From Kitasatospora phosalacinea (lineage in GTDB: Bacteria > Actinomycetota > Actinomycetes > Streptomycetales > Streptomycetaceae), in assembly GCF_000716545.1 (NCBI RefSeq), contig NZ_JNWZ01000036.1, positions 6,139 to 70,138 of the forward strand: a stretch of DNA of 64,000 nt, given 5' to 3'. The notes under the pieces were generated by a model. That model did no database searches. It worked only from the letters and a program-made list of their open reading frames with translations, and was not told the origin of the DNA. Shown in pieces: positions 8,666 to 16,012 of the stretch. Both the position numbers and the translations under genes were made by a program. Position 1 is the first letter of the stretch; every line of letters begins with the position of its first letter.

Positions 8666-9898
8666 TCACGGCAGCCAGCGCACCGCGGTGGCCCGGCGGA
8701 GGTGGACCAGGACGTCGAAGGCGGCGGCCAGGGAGGCCACGGCCAGGTGCTCGACGGCGTCGCGCTCCGGGGTGTAGACGCCGCTGACCACGCGGGCCTT
8801 CGCCGGTCCGTCCCACCGGCGGCGGACCTCCTCCTCGCGCAGGTCCAGCCAGCGGGCGGCCGGGGCCCCCGCGCCGAGCCTCGCGTCGACCAGGTCCGCA
8901 GCCGGGTCCGGGACGGTGAACACCCCGAGGTCGCCGTGGTGGAAGCCGATCGCCGCCGAGACGTACCGCGCGCCGTAGCGCTCGCGCAGCGCACTGCCCA
9001 CGGTGGCCCGCGCGCCGCGTTCGGGCGCCAGGCCCAGCACCGCCTCGGCCGCCGAGGTGTGCCCGATGCCGTCCCAGTAGACGACGCGCAGGCCGGTCCG
9101 CCGCCGGAAGTCCGCGACCGCCCCGGCCCACGCCTCCGCCTCGCCCGCGTAGTCGCCGCGCCCGGCGACGCTGTGCTCGTGGAACTCCACGATCAGCCGC
9201 ATCCGCTCGGCCGCGCCGCCGGGCAGGTCCGCGCCGGGCAGTGGTGCGACCAGCGCGAGCGCGTCCCGGGCGTGCTCGGCGAACGGGCGCCCCGGATGGA
9301 TGCCACGCGCGCGCTGCACGTGCTCCGCCGTCTCGTGGGCGGTGCGGACCGGCTCCAGGTGGGCCGCCACCCGCGCGAGCAGCTCCGGGGCCGCCGCGCG
9401 CACGTGCGCCAGGACGGCGTCGTAGTCGGCGGGCCCCGCCTGGGCCGGCCGCACGCCGAAGATCCGCACCGGACCGCCCGGGTGGTCCAGGTTGAACGCC
9501 CGCACCCAATCCAGGACCGCCGCCATCTCGGCGGTGCGCCACGGCTTCCAGGCACCGGCCAGCGCGGACGCGGCCGACCCGCCGCCGCCGTTCGCGTACG
9601 CGTCGAGGGCGGCGGCAGTGACCGCGTCGTCCTGGACGGCCAGCGCCCGGAAGCCGTGCTCCCGCACCAGCCGGCGGAACAGCTGGTCCCGGACCTCGAA
9701 GGTCTCCCGGGAGAAGCGGGTGGACTCCCCGATGCCCACCACCTCCGCTCCGGCGGCCAGCCGCCCGGCGATCTCGTCGAGTGCGGCGTCCGGGAGCGGA
9801 AGGCCGGCGGCGGGGTGACGGGGGGTCAGGCCGTCGGCCGGGCGCGCGGGTCGGGCGGTGGCTGCGGTGGCCGCAGTGGCTGCGGTGGTGTTCGGCAT
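8666..9898 (-). CDS. erythromycin esterase family protein, catalytic His replaced
   Basis: A 410-residue protein of the erythromycin esterase superfamily: an N-terminal AEVVGIGEST motif (about 51-60), the following RETFEVRDQLFRRLVREHGFRAL segment, YWDGIGHTSAAEAVLG in the middle and GFHHGDLGVFTV near residue 330. In the Ere enzymes the motif reads GE(G/A)xH and the His is the catalytic base. Here the position reads GESTR (Arg61), so macrolide hydrolysis should not be assumed. The ATG at 9896-9898 is 7 bp from a -10 element of a MerR-type promoter (9906-9936), suggesting a leaderless, drug- or stress-inducible message. The N-terminal Ala-Thr repeats (AATAATAA) are low complexity. Confidence 0.8.
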   Translation of the reverse strand: MPNTTAATAATAATARPARPADGLTPRHPAAGLPLPDAALDEIAGRLAAGAEVVGIGESTRFSRETFEVRDQLFRRLVREHGFRALAVQDDAVTAAALDAYANGGGGSAASALAGAWKPWRTAEMAAVLDWVRAFNLDHPGGPVRIFGVRPAQAGPADYDAVLAHVRAAAPELLARVAAHLEPVRTAHETAEHVQRARGIHPGRPFAEHARDALALVAPLPGADLPGGAAERMRLIVEFHEHSVAGRGDYAGEAEAWAGAVADFRRRTGLRVVYWDGIGHTSAAEAVLGLAPERGARATVGSALRERYGARYVSAAIGFHHGDLGVFTVPDPAADLVDARLGAGAPAARWLDLREEEVRRRWDGPAKARVVSGVYTPERDAVEHLAVASLAAAFDVLVHLRRATAVRWLP

Positions 9899-9905
9899 GC
9901 CGCCC

Positions 9906-9936
9906 AGTCTCGTTCTTCAAGTCGACTTGAAGTCAA
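9906..9936 (-). promoter_or_regulatory. MerR-type promoter with 19-bp spacer and palindromic operator
   Basis: Read on the minus strand, TTGACT (9931-9936) and GAGACT (9906-9911) are separated by 19 bp (9912-9930), the over-long spacing that MerR-family activators correct by DNA distortion. The spacer is filled by the perfect 18-bp palindrome CTTCAAGTCGACTTGAAG (9915-9932). The -35 overlaps the stop codon of the upstream HxlR gene. No merR gene is in the window, so the regulator must act from elsewhere. Confidence 0.75.
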
Positions 9937-10352
9937 GCGCGAGCTGCCGCCTTCGCCTCCGCCGCCTTCGCCCCGGCGTGGGCCGCGCGGGCCGCCAGCA
10001 CCTCGGGGACGCATGACTCGGCCCAGCGGGCCAGCGCCCAGACCTTCCGGGCGGCCTCCTCGCCGAGCGGGGTCAGCGTGTAGTCGACGCGCGGCGGGAT
10101 GACGGCGTGCGCCTCGCGGTGCACCAGGCCGTCCTGCTCCAGGGTCTGCAGGGTCTGGGCCAGCATCTTCTCGCTCACCCCGCCCACCGTGCGGCGCAGC
10201 TCGCTGAACCGGTGGGTGCCGTCCAGCAGGACGGTCAGCACCAGCACCGCCCAGCGGCTGGTGACGTGTTCGAGGATGCCCCGGGAGGGGCAGCTCGCCG
10301 AGTTGACGTCCGGCTGCGGGCCGCCGGTCAGCTCCTGCACTCTGCGGTTCAT
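9933..10352 (-). CDS. HxlR family winged-helix regulator (YtfH/QorR-like)
   Basis: A 139-residue HxlR regulator. The core (about residues 18-105) has the family sequence: CPSRGILEHVTSRWAVLVL, FSELRRTVGGVSEKMLAQTLQTLEQDGLV, and the wing with VDYTLTPLGEEA. A single cysteine near the N-terminus (Cys21) is at the place used for redox sensing by several members of the family. It is divergent from a QOR2-type reductase gene, the same pairing as ytfH/ytfG in enterobacteria, so it most likely represses that gene under non-stress conditions. The C-terminal tail is Ala/Lys-rich and not conserved. Confidence 0.92.
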   Translation of the reverse strand: MNRRVQELTGGPQPDVNSASCPSRGILEHVTSRWAVLVLTVLLDGTHRFSELRRTVGGVSEKMLAQTLQTLEQDGLVHREAHAVIPPRVDYTLTPLGEEAARKVWALARWAESCVPEVLAARAAHAGAKAAEAKAAARA

Positions 10353-10383
10353 GGAAGTAGCTTACCCGAAAGTGGGTACTTCC
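10353..10383. promoter_or_regulatory. operator between hxlR-type gene and reductase gene
   Basis: GGAAGTA (10353-10359) and TACTTCC (10377-10383) form a perfect inverted repeat. Nested inside it is TACCC (10363-10367) / GGGTA (10374-10378). It begins one base from the hxlR start codon, so a bound dimer would block transcription of the regulator and cover the divergent promoter region. Confidence 0.65.
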
Positions 10384-10461
10384 GATTCGTTAGTGACTTT
10401 CCTACGGTGGGTGGGACAGCCGTCGCACCCACCGTCGCACCACCCCAGGAGTTGCATCCCC

Positions 10462-11322
10462 ATGAGCATCGTCGTCACCGGCGCCACCGGACAGCTCGGC
10501 CGCCTCGTCATCGACGAGCTGCTGGCCCGTGTCCCGGCCGCCGAGGTCGTCGCCGCCGTCCGTGACGAGCGGAAGGCCGCCGACCTGGCCGCCCGCGGCG
10601 TCGAACTGCGGCTCGCCGACTACGACCGGCCCGAGACGCTGGCCCCGGCGATCCGGCCCGGCGACACCGTGCTGCTGGTCTCCGGCAGCGAGGTCGGCCG
10701 CCGGGTCGCCCAGCACGCCGCCGTGGTCGCGGCCGCGAAGGCCGCCGGGGCCGCCCGCCTGGTCTACACCGGGGTGCTCGGCGGCCCGGCCGCCGACTTC
10801 CGGCTCGCCGACGAGCACAAGGCCACCGAGCGGCTGATCCTCGACTCCGGCCTGCCGTACACCTTCCTGCGCAACGGCTGGTACACCGAGAACTACACCG
10901 CCCTGATCCCGGTCCAGCTGGAGCACGGCGTGGCCGGCAGCACCGCGGGCGGCCGGATCGGCTCCGCGACCCGCGCCGACTACGCCGCCGCGGCCGCCGC
11001 CGTGCTGACCGGCGAGGGTCACGAGAACCGCGCCTACGAACTCAGCGGGGACGAGGCCTGGACGCTGGAGGAGTACGCCGCCGAACTCTCCCGGCAGAGC
11101 GGCCGGACGGTCGCCCACCACGAACTGCCCGCCGAGGCCAACCTCGGGATGCTCACCGGCGCGGGCCTGCCGCCGCAGCTCGCCGAGATCCTGGTGGACG
11201 TGGACGTCTCCGCCATCGCCCGCGGCCTGCTGGCCGGCGGCAGCGGCGAACTGGCCCGGCTGATCGGCCGCCCGACCACGCCGCTGGCCGACACCGTCGC
11301 GCAGGCGCTCGCCGCGCGCTGA
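10462..11322 (+). CDS. NAD(P)H-binding quinone reductase, QOR2/NmrA-like
   Basis: A 286-residue atypical short-chain reductase. The N-terminus MSIVVTGATGQLGR is the GxxGxxG dinucleotide site, followed by a second strand with VVAAVRDERKA that reads the cofactor phosphate. YTFLRNGWYTENYT (about 134-147) is the signature of the QorB/YtfG group, which reduces quinones with NADPH. The ATG at 10462 has AGGAG at 10447. Expression is probably controlled by the divergent HxlR repressor in response to quinone or electrophile stress. Confidence 0.88.
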   Translation: MSIVVTGATGQLGRLVIDELLARVPAAEVVAAVRDERKAADLAARGVELRLADYDRPETLAPAIRPGDTVLLVSGSEVGRRVAQHAAVVAAAKAAGAARLVYTGVLGGPAADFRLADEHKATERLILDSGLPYTFLRNGWYTENYTALIPVQLEHGVAGSTAGGRIGSATRADYAAAAAAVLTGEGHENRAYELSGDEAWTLEEYAAELSRQSGRTVAHHELPAEANLGMLTGAGLPPQLAEILVDVDVSAIARGLLAGGSGELARLIGRPTTPLADTVAQALAAR

Positions 11323-11330
11323 ACCCGGTC

Positions 11331-11375
11331 GCGCGCGGACGCCCGGACTACTCGGCGGTCCGGGCGTCCGCGCGC
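11331..11375. terminator. bidirectional hairpin terminator
   Basis: A perfect 18-bp stem, GCGCGCGGACGCCCGGAC (11331-11348) with its complement at 11358-11375, and a 9-nt loop. It separates two convergent genes and includes the last codons and stop of the XRE regulator. No T-run follows, as usual for actinobacterial I-shaped terminators. Confidence 0.85.
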
Positions 11376-12199
11376 TCCCGGGCGGTGCCGTCCGCCGCGT
11401 CCAGGCCCGCGAGCAGGCGCAGCCCGTCCTCGGAGGGGCTGCCGGGGGGCGCGGTGAGCACCAGCAGTTCGGCGCCCGATCCGTCCGGCAGCGCGAAGTT
11501 CTCCTGGTGCAGTTCGAGCAGCCCGACCAGCGGGTGGCGGTACGCCTTGTGCCCGTGGGTGCGGGCGCGGACGTCCGCGCGGGCCCACAGGCGGCGGAAG
11601 CGCTCGCTGCCCATCGCCAACTCGCCGATCAGCGACGTCAGTCGGGGGTCGTCGGGGTACTTCCCGGCGGCCAGCCGCAGGTGGCCGACCACGTCCAGGG
11701 TGCAGGTCTCCCAGCCCGCGTAGAGGCCGTGCTCGCCCTCCTCCAGGAAGAGGTGCCGGGCGATGTTCAGGCCCGTGGCGTCCGGCCGGCCGTAGAGGAG
11801 CCCGGCGAGGCGGTTCCCGGCCAGCACGTCCAGCCGGTGGCCCATGATCAGGGCGGGCGCGTCGGCGACCAGGTCCAGCATGCGCAGCAGCTCCGGACGC
11901 ACCCGCCCGCTCGGGGTCCTCGTCCGCAGCCGGGGCTGCCGGGCCAGCCGGTGCAGGTGGTCCCGCTCGGTCCGGTCCAGGCCCAGCACCCGGGCCAGCG
12001 CGTCCAGCACCTGCTCGGAGGGCTGGGTGGCGCGGCCCTGCTCCAGGCGCACGTAGTAGTCCACGCTCACCCCGGACAGGTGCGCGACCTCCTCGCGCCG
12101 CAGCCCCGCGACCCGCCGCCGGCTGTCGACGGGGATGCCGGCGGTCGCCGGATCGACCCGGGAGCGCCGGGTCCGCAGGAAACCCGCGAGATCGTCCAT
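11348..12199 (-). CDS. XRE family regulator with MmyB-like ligand domain
   Basis: A 283-residue regulator. Residues about 25-85 hold an XRE helix-turn-helix (RVAGLRREEVAHLSGVSVDYYVRLEQGRATQPSEQVLDALARVLGL region). From about 105 to 270 the MmyB-like domain follows (APALIMGHRLDVLAGNRLAGLLY, HLFLEEGEHGLYAGWE, VRARTHGHKAYRHPLVGLLEL, LVLTAPPGSPSEDGLRLL), which in related proteins binds a fatty-acid-like ligand. It is divergent from an oxidoreductase gene, the usual arrangement for this family, whose members typically control the neighbouring reductase. The ATG at 12197-12199 begins the conserved MDDLAGFLRTRRSR. Confidence 0.92.
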   Translation of the reverse strand: MDDLAGFLRTRRSRVDPATAGIPVDSRRRVAGLRREEVAHLSGVSVDYYVRLEQGRATQPSEQVLDALARVLGLDRTERDHLHRLARQPRLRTRTPSGRVRPELLRMLDLVADAPALIMGHRLDVLAGNRLAGLLYGRPDATGLNIARHLFLEEGEHGLYAGWETCTLDVVGHLRLAAGKYPDDPRLTSLIGELAMGSERFRRLWARADVRARTHGHKAYRHPLVGLLELHQENFALPDGSGAELLVLTAPPGSPSEDGLRLLAGLDAADGTARERADARTAE

Positions 12200-12367
12200 G
12201 CGCCCCAGTATCTCCCGCCGGCGCCCCGCCGAGGGTGGCCCCGTCAGTACCAGGAAGTCCGGTCCTACGGAAGCCGGGCCCCTGAACGCCGGACGCGCCG
12301 ACGGCCAGGATCGGGAGCACCGCAGGCCGCCGCCGGCCGCGGGCCACCGAACCGGAGGAGATCCCCG

Positions 12368-13147
12368 ATGAAGACCCTGATCGTCCACGCCCACCCCGAG
12401 CCCGAGTCGCTCAACGGCTCGCTCAAGGACCGGGCGGTGTCCGTCCTGGAGGCCGCCGGGCACCAGGTGCGGGTGAGCGACCTGTACGCGATGGGCTGGA
12501 AGGCCACCGCCGACGCCGCCGACTACGGCCCGCACGCCTCCAGCCCGCTGAACGTCGTCCGCGACTCCGGCCGGGCCTTCGACGCCGGGGAGCTCACCGC
12601 CGACGTCCGCGCCGAGCAGGAGAAGCTGCTCTGGGCCGACACCGTCATCCTCCAGTTCCCGCTGTGGTGGTACACCATGCCCGCGATCCTCAAGGGCTGG
12701 GTGGACCGGGTGTTCACCTACAACTTCGCGTACGGCGTCGGCGAGCACAGCGACACCAAGTACGGCGAGCGCTTCGGCGAAGGCACCCTCGCCGGCCGGC
12801 GCGCCCTGCTCTCGGTCACCACCGGCGGCCCCGCCTCGCACTACGCCGCCCGCGGCATCAACGGCCCCATCGACGACCTGCTCTTCCCCATCCAGCACGG
12901 CATCCTCTACTACCCGGGCCTGGAGGTGCTGCCGCCCTTCGTCGTCCACGGCGCCGACCGCCTCACCGAGGAGCAGTACCGGGCCGCCACCGAAGCCTGG
13001 GAGCGGCGCCTGCTCACGCTGGAGACCACCGAACCGATCCCGTTCCGCCGGCAGAACTTCGGCGACTACGAGATCCCCGCCCTGCACCTCAAGGACGGCC
13101 TCGAACCGGCCGGCCGCACCGGCTTCGGCCTGCACGTGCGGCACTGA
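12368..13147 (+). CDS. flavodoxin-fold NAD(P)H dehydrogenase (quinone)
   Basis: A 259-residue member of the Flavodoxin_2 family (NQO/MdaB/KefF group). MKTLIVHAHPEPESLNGSLKDRAV is the flavin-phosphate-binding start, DTVILQFPLWWYTMPAILKGWVDRVF (about 89-114) is the signature of the family, and LLSVTTGGPASHYAARGINGPIDDLLFP follows. It should reduce quinones or nitro compounds with two electrons using NAD(P)H. GGAGG at about 12356 supports the ATG at 12368. It is regulated in all likelihood by the divergent XRE-MmyB protein. Confidence 0.9.
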   Translation: MKTLIVHAHPEPESLNGSLKDRAVSVLEAAGHQVRVSDLYAMGWKATADAADYGPHASSPLNVVRDSGRAFDAGELTADVRAEQEKLLWADTVILQFPLWWYTMPAILKGWVDRVFTYNFAYGVGEHSDTKYGERFGEGTLAGRRALLSVTTGGPASHYAARGINGPIDDLLFPIQHGILYYPGLEVLPPFVVHGADRLTEEQYRAATEAWERRLLTLETTEPIPFRRQNFGDYEIPALHLKDGLEPAGRTGFGLHVRH

Positions 13148-13206
13148 GCGCGGCGCGTGCGGCGCGGGGCGCGGCGGCGGTCCGGCCCGGGCCGCCGCGC
13201 GGCGGA

Positions 13207-13212
13207 TAGCAT
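13207..13212 (+). promoter_or_regulatory. -10 element of a leaderless gene
   Basis: TAGCAT lies 6 bp before the ATG at 13219 and no ribosome site is visible, so the message probably starts at the start codon. A convincing -35 is not visible. Confidence 0.5.
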
Positions 13213-13218
13213 CGGCGG

Positions 13219-13623
13219 ATGACCGAGTTCCGCATCGTGGCGGCCACCCCGCTGGACCCCGGCGAGGCCTGGCGGCGCGTCACCGACTGGCCCCGCCACG
13301 CGGTGCCGCTGACCGCCGTGCGCTCCGACGGGCGCACCGTGACGGCCCGCACCGGCGCCGGCCGGTACGGCTTCGACGACGTGATGGACGTCGTCCGCTG
13401 GGAACCCCCGACCGCCGACCGCCCCGGCACCTGCCGGCTCGTCAAACGCGGCCCCCTGATCACCGGGTGGGCCGAGATCGAAGTCCGCCCGCACCCCGCC
13501 GGCGCCGTCGTCCGCTGGCGCGAGGACCTGCGGATCGCCCCGCTGCCCGCCCTCCTCGACCGCCCCACCGCCTGGTGCGGACGCCTCCTCTTCCGCCGCG
13601 CCCTGCACGCCATGCTGCGCTGA
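13219..13623 (+). CDS. SRPBCC family protein
   Basis: A 134-residue protein with the START-like SRPBCC pattern: FRIVAATPLDPGEAWRRVTDWPRHAVPLTAVR at the N-terminus, GYGFDD-like turn, a VVRWREDLRI strand and a long C-terminal helix that ends the barrel. Proteins of this fold bind hydrophobic ligands or act as polyketide cyclases; nothing here points to a specific ligand. The gene stands alone between a reductase gene and a tandem repeat. Confidence 0.78.
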   Translation: MTEFRIVAATPLDPGEAWRRVTDWPRHAVPLTAVRSDGRTVTARTGAGRYGFDDVMDVVRWEPPTADRPGTCRLVKRGPLITGWAEIEVRPHPAGAVVRWREDLRIAPLPALLDRPTAWCGRLLFRRALHAMLR

Positions 13624-13626
13624 ACC

Positions 13627-13674
13627 GGACAGCGGGACAGCGGGACAGCGGGACAGCGGGACAGCGGGACAGCG
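13627..13674 (+). repeat. six 8-bp tandem repeats
   Basis: GGACAGCG is repeated six times without change between the stop of the SRPBCC gene and the convergent AI-2E family gene. It is noncoding. The perfect copies suggest slippage and possible length variation between strains. Confidence 0.95.
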
Positions 13675-13705
13675 GGGAGCGGGGGAGGGGCGGGCCGGCG
13701 GCGGG

Positions 13706-14875
13706 TCAGCGGCGGTCGAGGCGGGGGAAGACGAACTCGTCCAGCAGCAGCCCGAGGGCGACCGCGGCCGGGACGGCGACCAGCGCGCCGACGATGCCCA
13801 GCAGGGCGCCGCCGATCAGGACCGCCACGATGGTCACGAAGGGGTGGACGTCGACGGCGAACTTCATCGCCCGCGGCATGATCAGGTAGTCCTCCAGCAG
13901 CCGGAAGCCGATGTAGAAGCCGGCCGTGGCGAGGGCGACGGGCCAGGAGACGGCGAGGGCGACCAGGCTGACGACGACGCCGCCGATGGTGGAACCGACG
14001 ATCGGCACCAGGTCCATCAGCGCCACGAAGACGCCGAGGGCGGCGGCGTACGGCACGCCGACCGCGGCGCACCACACGGCGGTGGCGACGCCGGCGATCG
14101 CCGAGGTCACCAGGTTGCCGAGCATGTAGCGCCCCGTGCGGGTGAGGATCTCCTCGGTCAGCTCGCGGGCCCGGTCGCGCCGGCTGCCCTTCACGAAGCG
14201 GTAGCAGAACTCCTTGATGTCGGGCATCCCCGCCATCAGGTACAGGGTCACCGTGACGACGACCGTCAACGAGGTGACGGTGTCCAGCAGCAGGCGCCCG
14301 GCCCCCAGGACGCCGCCCATCAGGCCGGCCCCGCCGTTGCCGCCGAGGGCGTTCTTGGCCTGTTCGGCCAGGTGGAAGCGGTCCTCGATCCGGCCGAGGG
14401 CCGAGTGGTGGTCGTGCACCTGCTCCAGCCAGAGCGGCACCCCGCGGGCCAGCACACCGGCCTCCCGGCTCACCGGGGGGACGACCAGCAGCAGGAAGCC
14501 CGCGACGAGCAGCAGGAAGACGCCGAGCACCACGGCCACCGCCCAGCCGCGCCGCAGCCGGCGCCGGCACAGCGCGGCCACGACCGGCTCCATGCTCACC
14601 GCGAGGAAGGCGGAGAGCAGCAGCAGCGTCAGGAACTCCTCCAGGCGCAGCAGTTGGCGGAAGAGGAACCAGCCGGTCAGCGCGCCGAGCGCCAGGCGCA
14701 GGCCCAGCGAGAAGCCGGGCAGGCGGGCCAGGAGCGAGCGGCGCCCGCGCTCCGCGGCCGGCGGGGGATCGGCAGGCGGCGCGACCGGGGCCGCGTCAGG
14801 GGGGACGAACAGCCGCCGACGGATTCCGTCGGCGGCGCCGGTGGTGACGACGCGCAGTCCCGGTGGCATCTTCAT
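13706..14875 (-). CDS. AI-2E family transporter (UPF0118/PerM-like)
   Basis: A 389-residue polytopic membrane protein. After a basic cytoplasmic tail there are paired helices at about 55-95, a helix at about 108-130, a soluble loop (about 130-205) and a C-terminal bundle of four to five helices. DLVPIVGSTIGGVVVSLVAL and FRLLEDYLIMPRAMKFAVDVHPFVTIVAVLIGGALLGIVGALVAVP carry the family signature. Despite the name, members export various small molecules or ions, and quorum-signal transport cannot be assumed. The upstream of two close ATG codons (14875) was chosen, with GGAAG in front of it. Confidence 0.88.
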   Translation of the reverse strand: MKMPPGLRVVTTGAADGIRRRLFVPPDAAPVAPPADPPPAAERGRRSLLARLPGFSLGLRLALGALTGWFLFRQLLRLEEFLTLLLLSAFLAVSMEPVVAALCRRRLRRGWAVAVVLGVFLLLVAGFLLLVVPPVSREAGVLARGVPLWLEQVHDHHSALGRIEDRFHLAEQAKNALGGNGGAGLMGGVLGAGRLLLDTVTSLTVVVTVTLYLMAGMPDIKEFCYRFVKGSRRDRARELTEEILTRTGRYMLGNLVTSAIAGVATAVWCAAVGVPYAAALGVFVALMDLVPIVGSTIGGVVVSLVALAVSWPVALATAGFYIGFRLLEDYLIMPRAMKFAVDVHPFVTIVAVLIGGALLGIVGALVAVPAAVALGLLLDEFVFPRLDRR

Positions 14876-15057
14876 CGCCGTGCTTCCGTTCCGTTCGCGG
14901 GCCTGTGGGGCACCGTCCGGTTGCCCCGTCGCGCCGCGTCGAAGCCCCCCGGTCCGGGAGCCGCGCGGTGGCGGCAGCGGGCGGGCCGTTCGGCCGTTCG
15001 GACCGTCCGGCCGTCCGACGGGAATGCTTCCGGCTCCGGGCGGGCACACGGCCGGAC

Positions 15058-15978
15058 ATGAACGAGCCCGTACCGCCGCACCCGGAACCGTCCGTGCCGC
15101 AGCAGTCGGCTCCGGCGGCCCCGCGCACCCCGTCCGCCCCGCCGACCCCCTCGGCGCCCCCGAGGCCGGCCGTCCCGCCGCCCGCCGCGCCGCCGCCCGC
15201 CGCGCCGCCGCCCGCCGTCCCGCGGTTCGCTCCGCCGGGCGGCCGTCGCCGGGCGTGGCGGTTCGGTGCGGCGGCGGCCGCGCTGCTGCTGGTCGGGGTC
15301 TGCGCGGTGACCCTGGCCGGCCGGAACGGGGAGGGCCCCGGGCCCGGGCCCGGCGCCGGGGACGGGCCGCGGGCGCTGCCCGGGAGCCCGCGGGCGCTGC
15401 TGCTGGACGGGGTGTCCGGCCGGGTCGAGATCGTCGGGTCCCACGACTCCACCGCCACCGCCGAGTACCTGCCCGAAGGGTCCGAGAGCCCCGGCCTGGT
15501 CCGGCTCGGCCCGGCCGGGAGCGACGGCGTCGTGCCCGTGCGGTGCGCCGTCGCCCCCGGCGGGCCGTACGAGCGGTGCGGGGGGCGGCTGCGGCTGACC
15601 GTTCCGGAGGACACCGCGCTGACGGTCCGCCAGGAGTCCGGGGAGATCGCGCTGTCCGGGCTGCGCGGCGACCTCGCGCTGTCCCTGGCCTCGATCCGCT
15701 GCACCGCCGTCGGCCTGCGCCCGGAGCACGCGACGGTGTCGGTCCGCTCCGGCAGCGCCGACCTGGGCTTCGCCGCCCCGCCCGGCGACCTGACCGTCGA
15801 GTCGGCGTCCGCCTCGGTGGCGCTGCGGCTGCCGGACGGGGGCGACGGCTACGACTTCGACTCGGACGCGGCCTCCGCCGACGTCCGGATCGCCCTGCCC
15901 TCGCGGCCGGACGCCGACCACCGGGTGCGGCTGCGCACCACCTCGGCCTCGCTGGCCGTGCTGCCCGCCGGCGGGTGA
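15058..15978 (+). CDS. membrane-anchored protein with DUF4097-like beta-repeat domain
   Basis: A 306-residue protein in three parts: a Pro/Ala-rich cytoplasmic tail (residues 1-60, repeated PPPAA units), one transmembrane helix (about 68-90, FGAAAAALLLVGVCAVTLAG) and an extracytoplasmic domain of short beta-strands. The strands carry repeating patterns such as RLTVPEDTALTVRQESGEI, ATVSVRSGSADLGF and LTVESASASVAL, which resemble the DUF4097 adhesin-like beta-solenoid. Four cysteines are in the outer part, so disulfides are possible. Family members sit near anti-sigma or envelope-stress genes, but no such partner is next to it here. The ribosome site is weak. Confidence 0.7.
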   Translation: MNEPVPPHPEPSVPQQSAPAAPRTPSAPPTPSAPPRPAVPPPAAPPPAAPPPAVPRFAPPGGRRRAWRFGAAAAALLLVGVCAVTLAGRNGEGPGPGPGAGDGPRALPGSPRALLLDGVSGRVEIVGSHDSTATAEYLPEGSESPGLVRLGPAGSDGVVPVRCAVAPGGPYERCGGRLRLTVPEDTALTVRQESGEIALSGLRGDLALSLASIRCTAVGLRPEHATVSVRSGSADLGFAAPPGDLTVESASASVALRLPDGGDGYDFDSDAASADVRIALPSRPDADHRVRLRTTSASLAVLPAGG

Positions 15979-15995
15979 GCGGGCGGGCAGCACGG
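15956..15995. terminator. hairpin terminator between convergent genes
   Basis: CCGTGCTGCCCGCC (15956-15969) pairs perfectly with 15982-15995 around a 12-nt loop that contains the stop codon of the DUF4097-like gene. It can serve this gene and the convergent aldo/keto reductase gene. Confidence 0.8.
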
Positions 15996-16012
15996 GCGGG
16001 GTCGCGGGGCCG

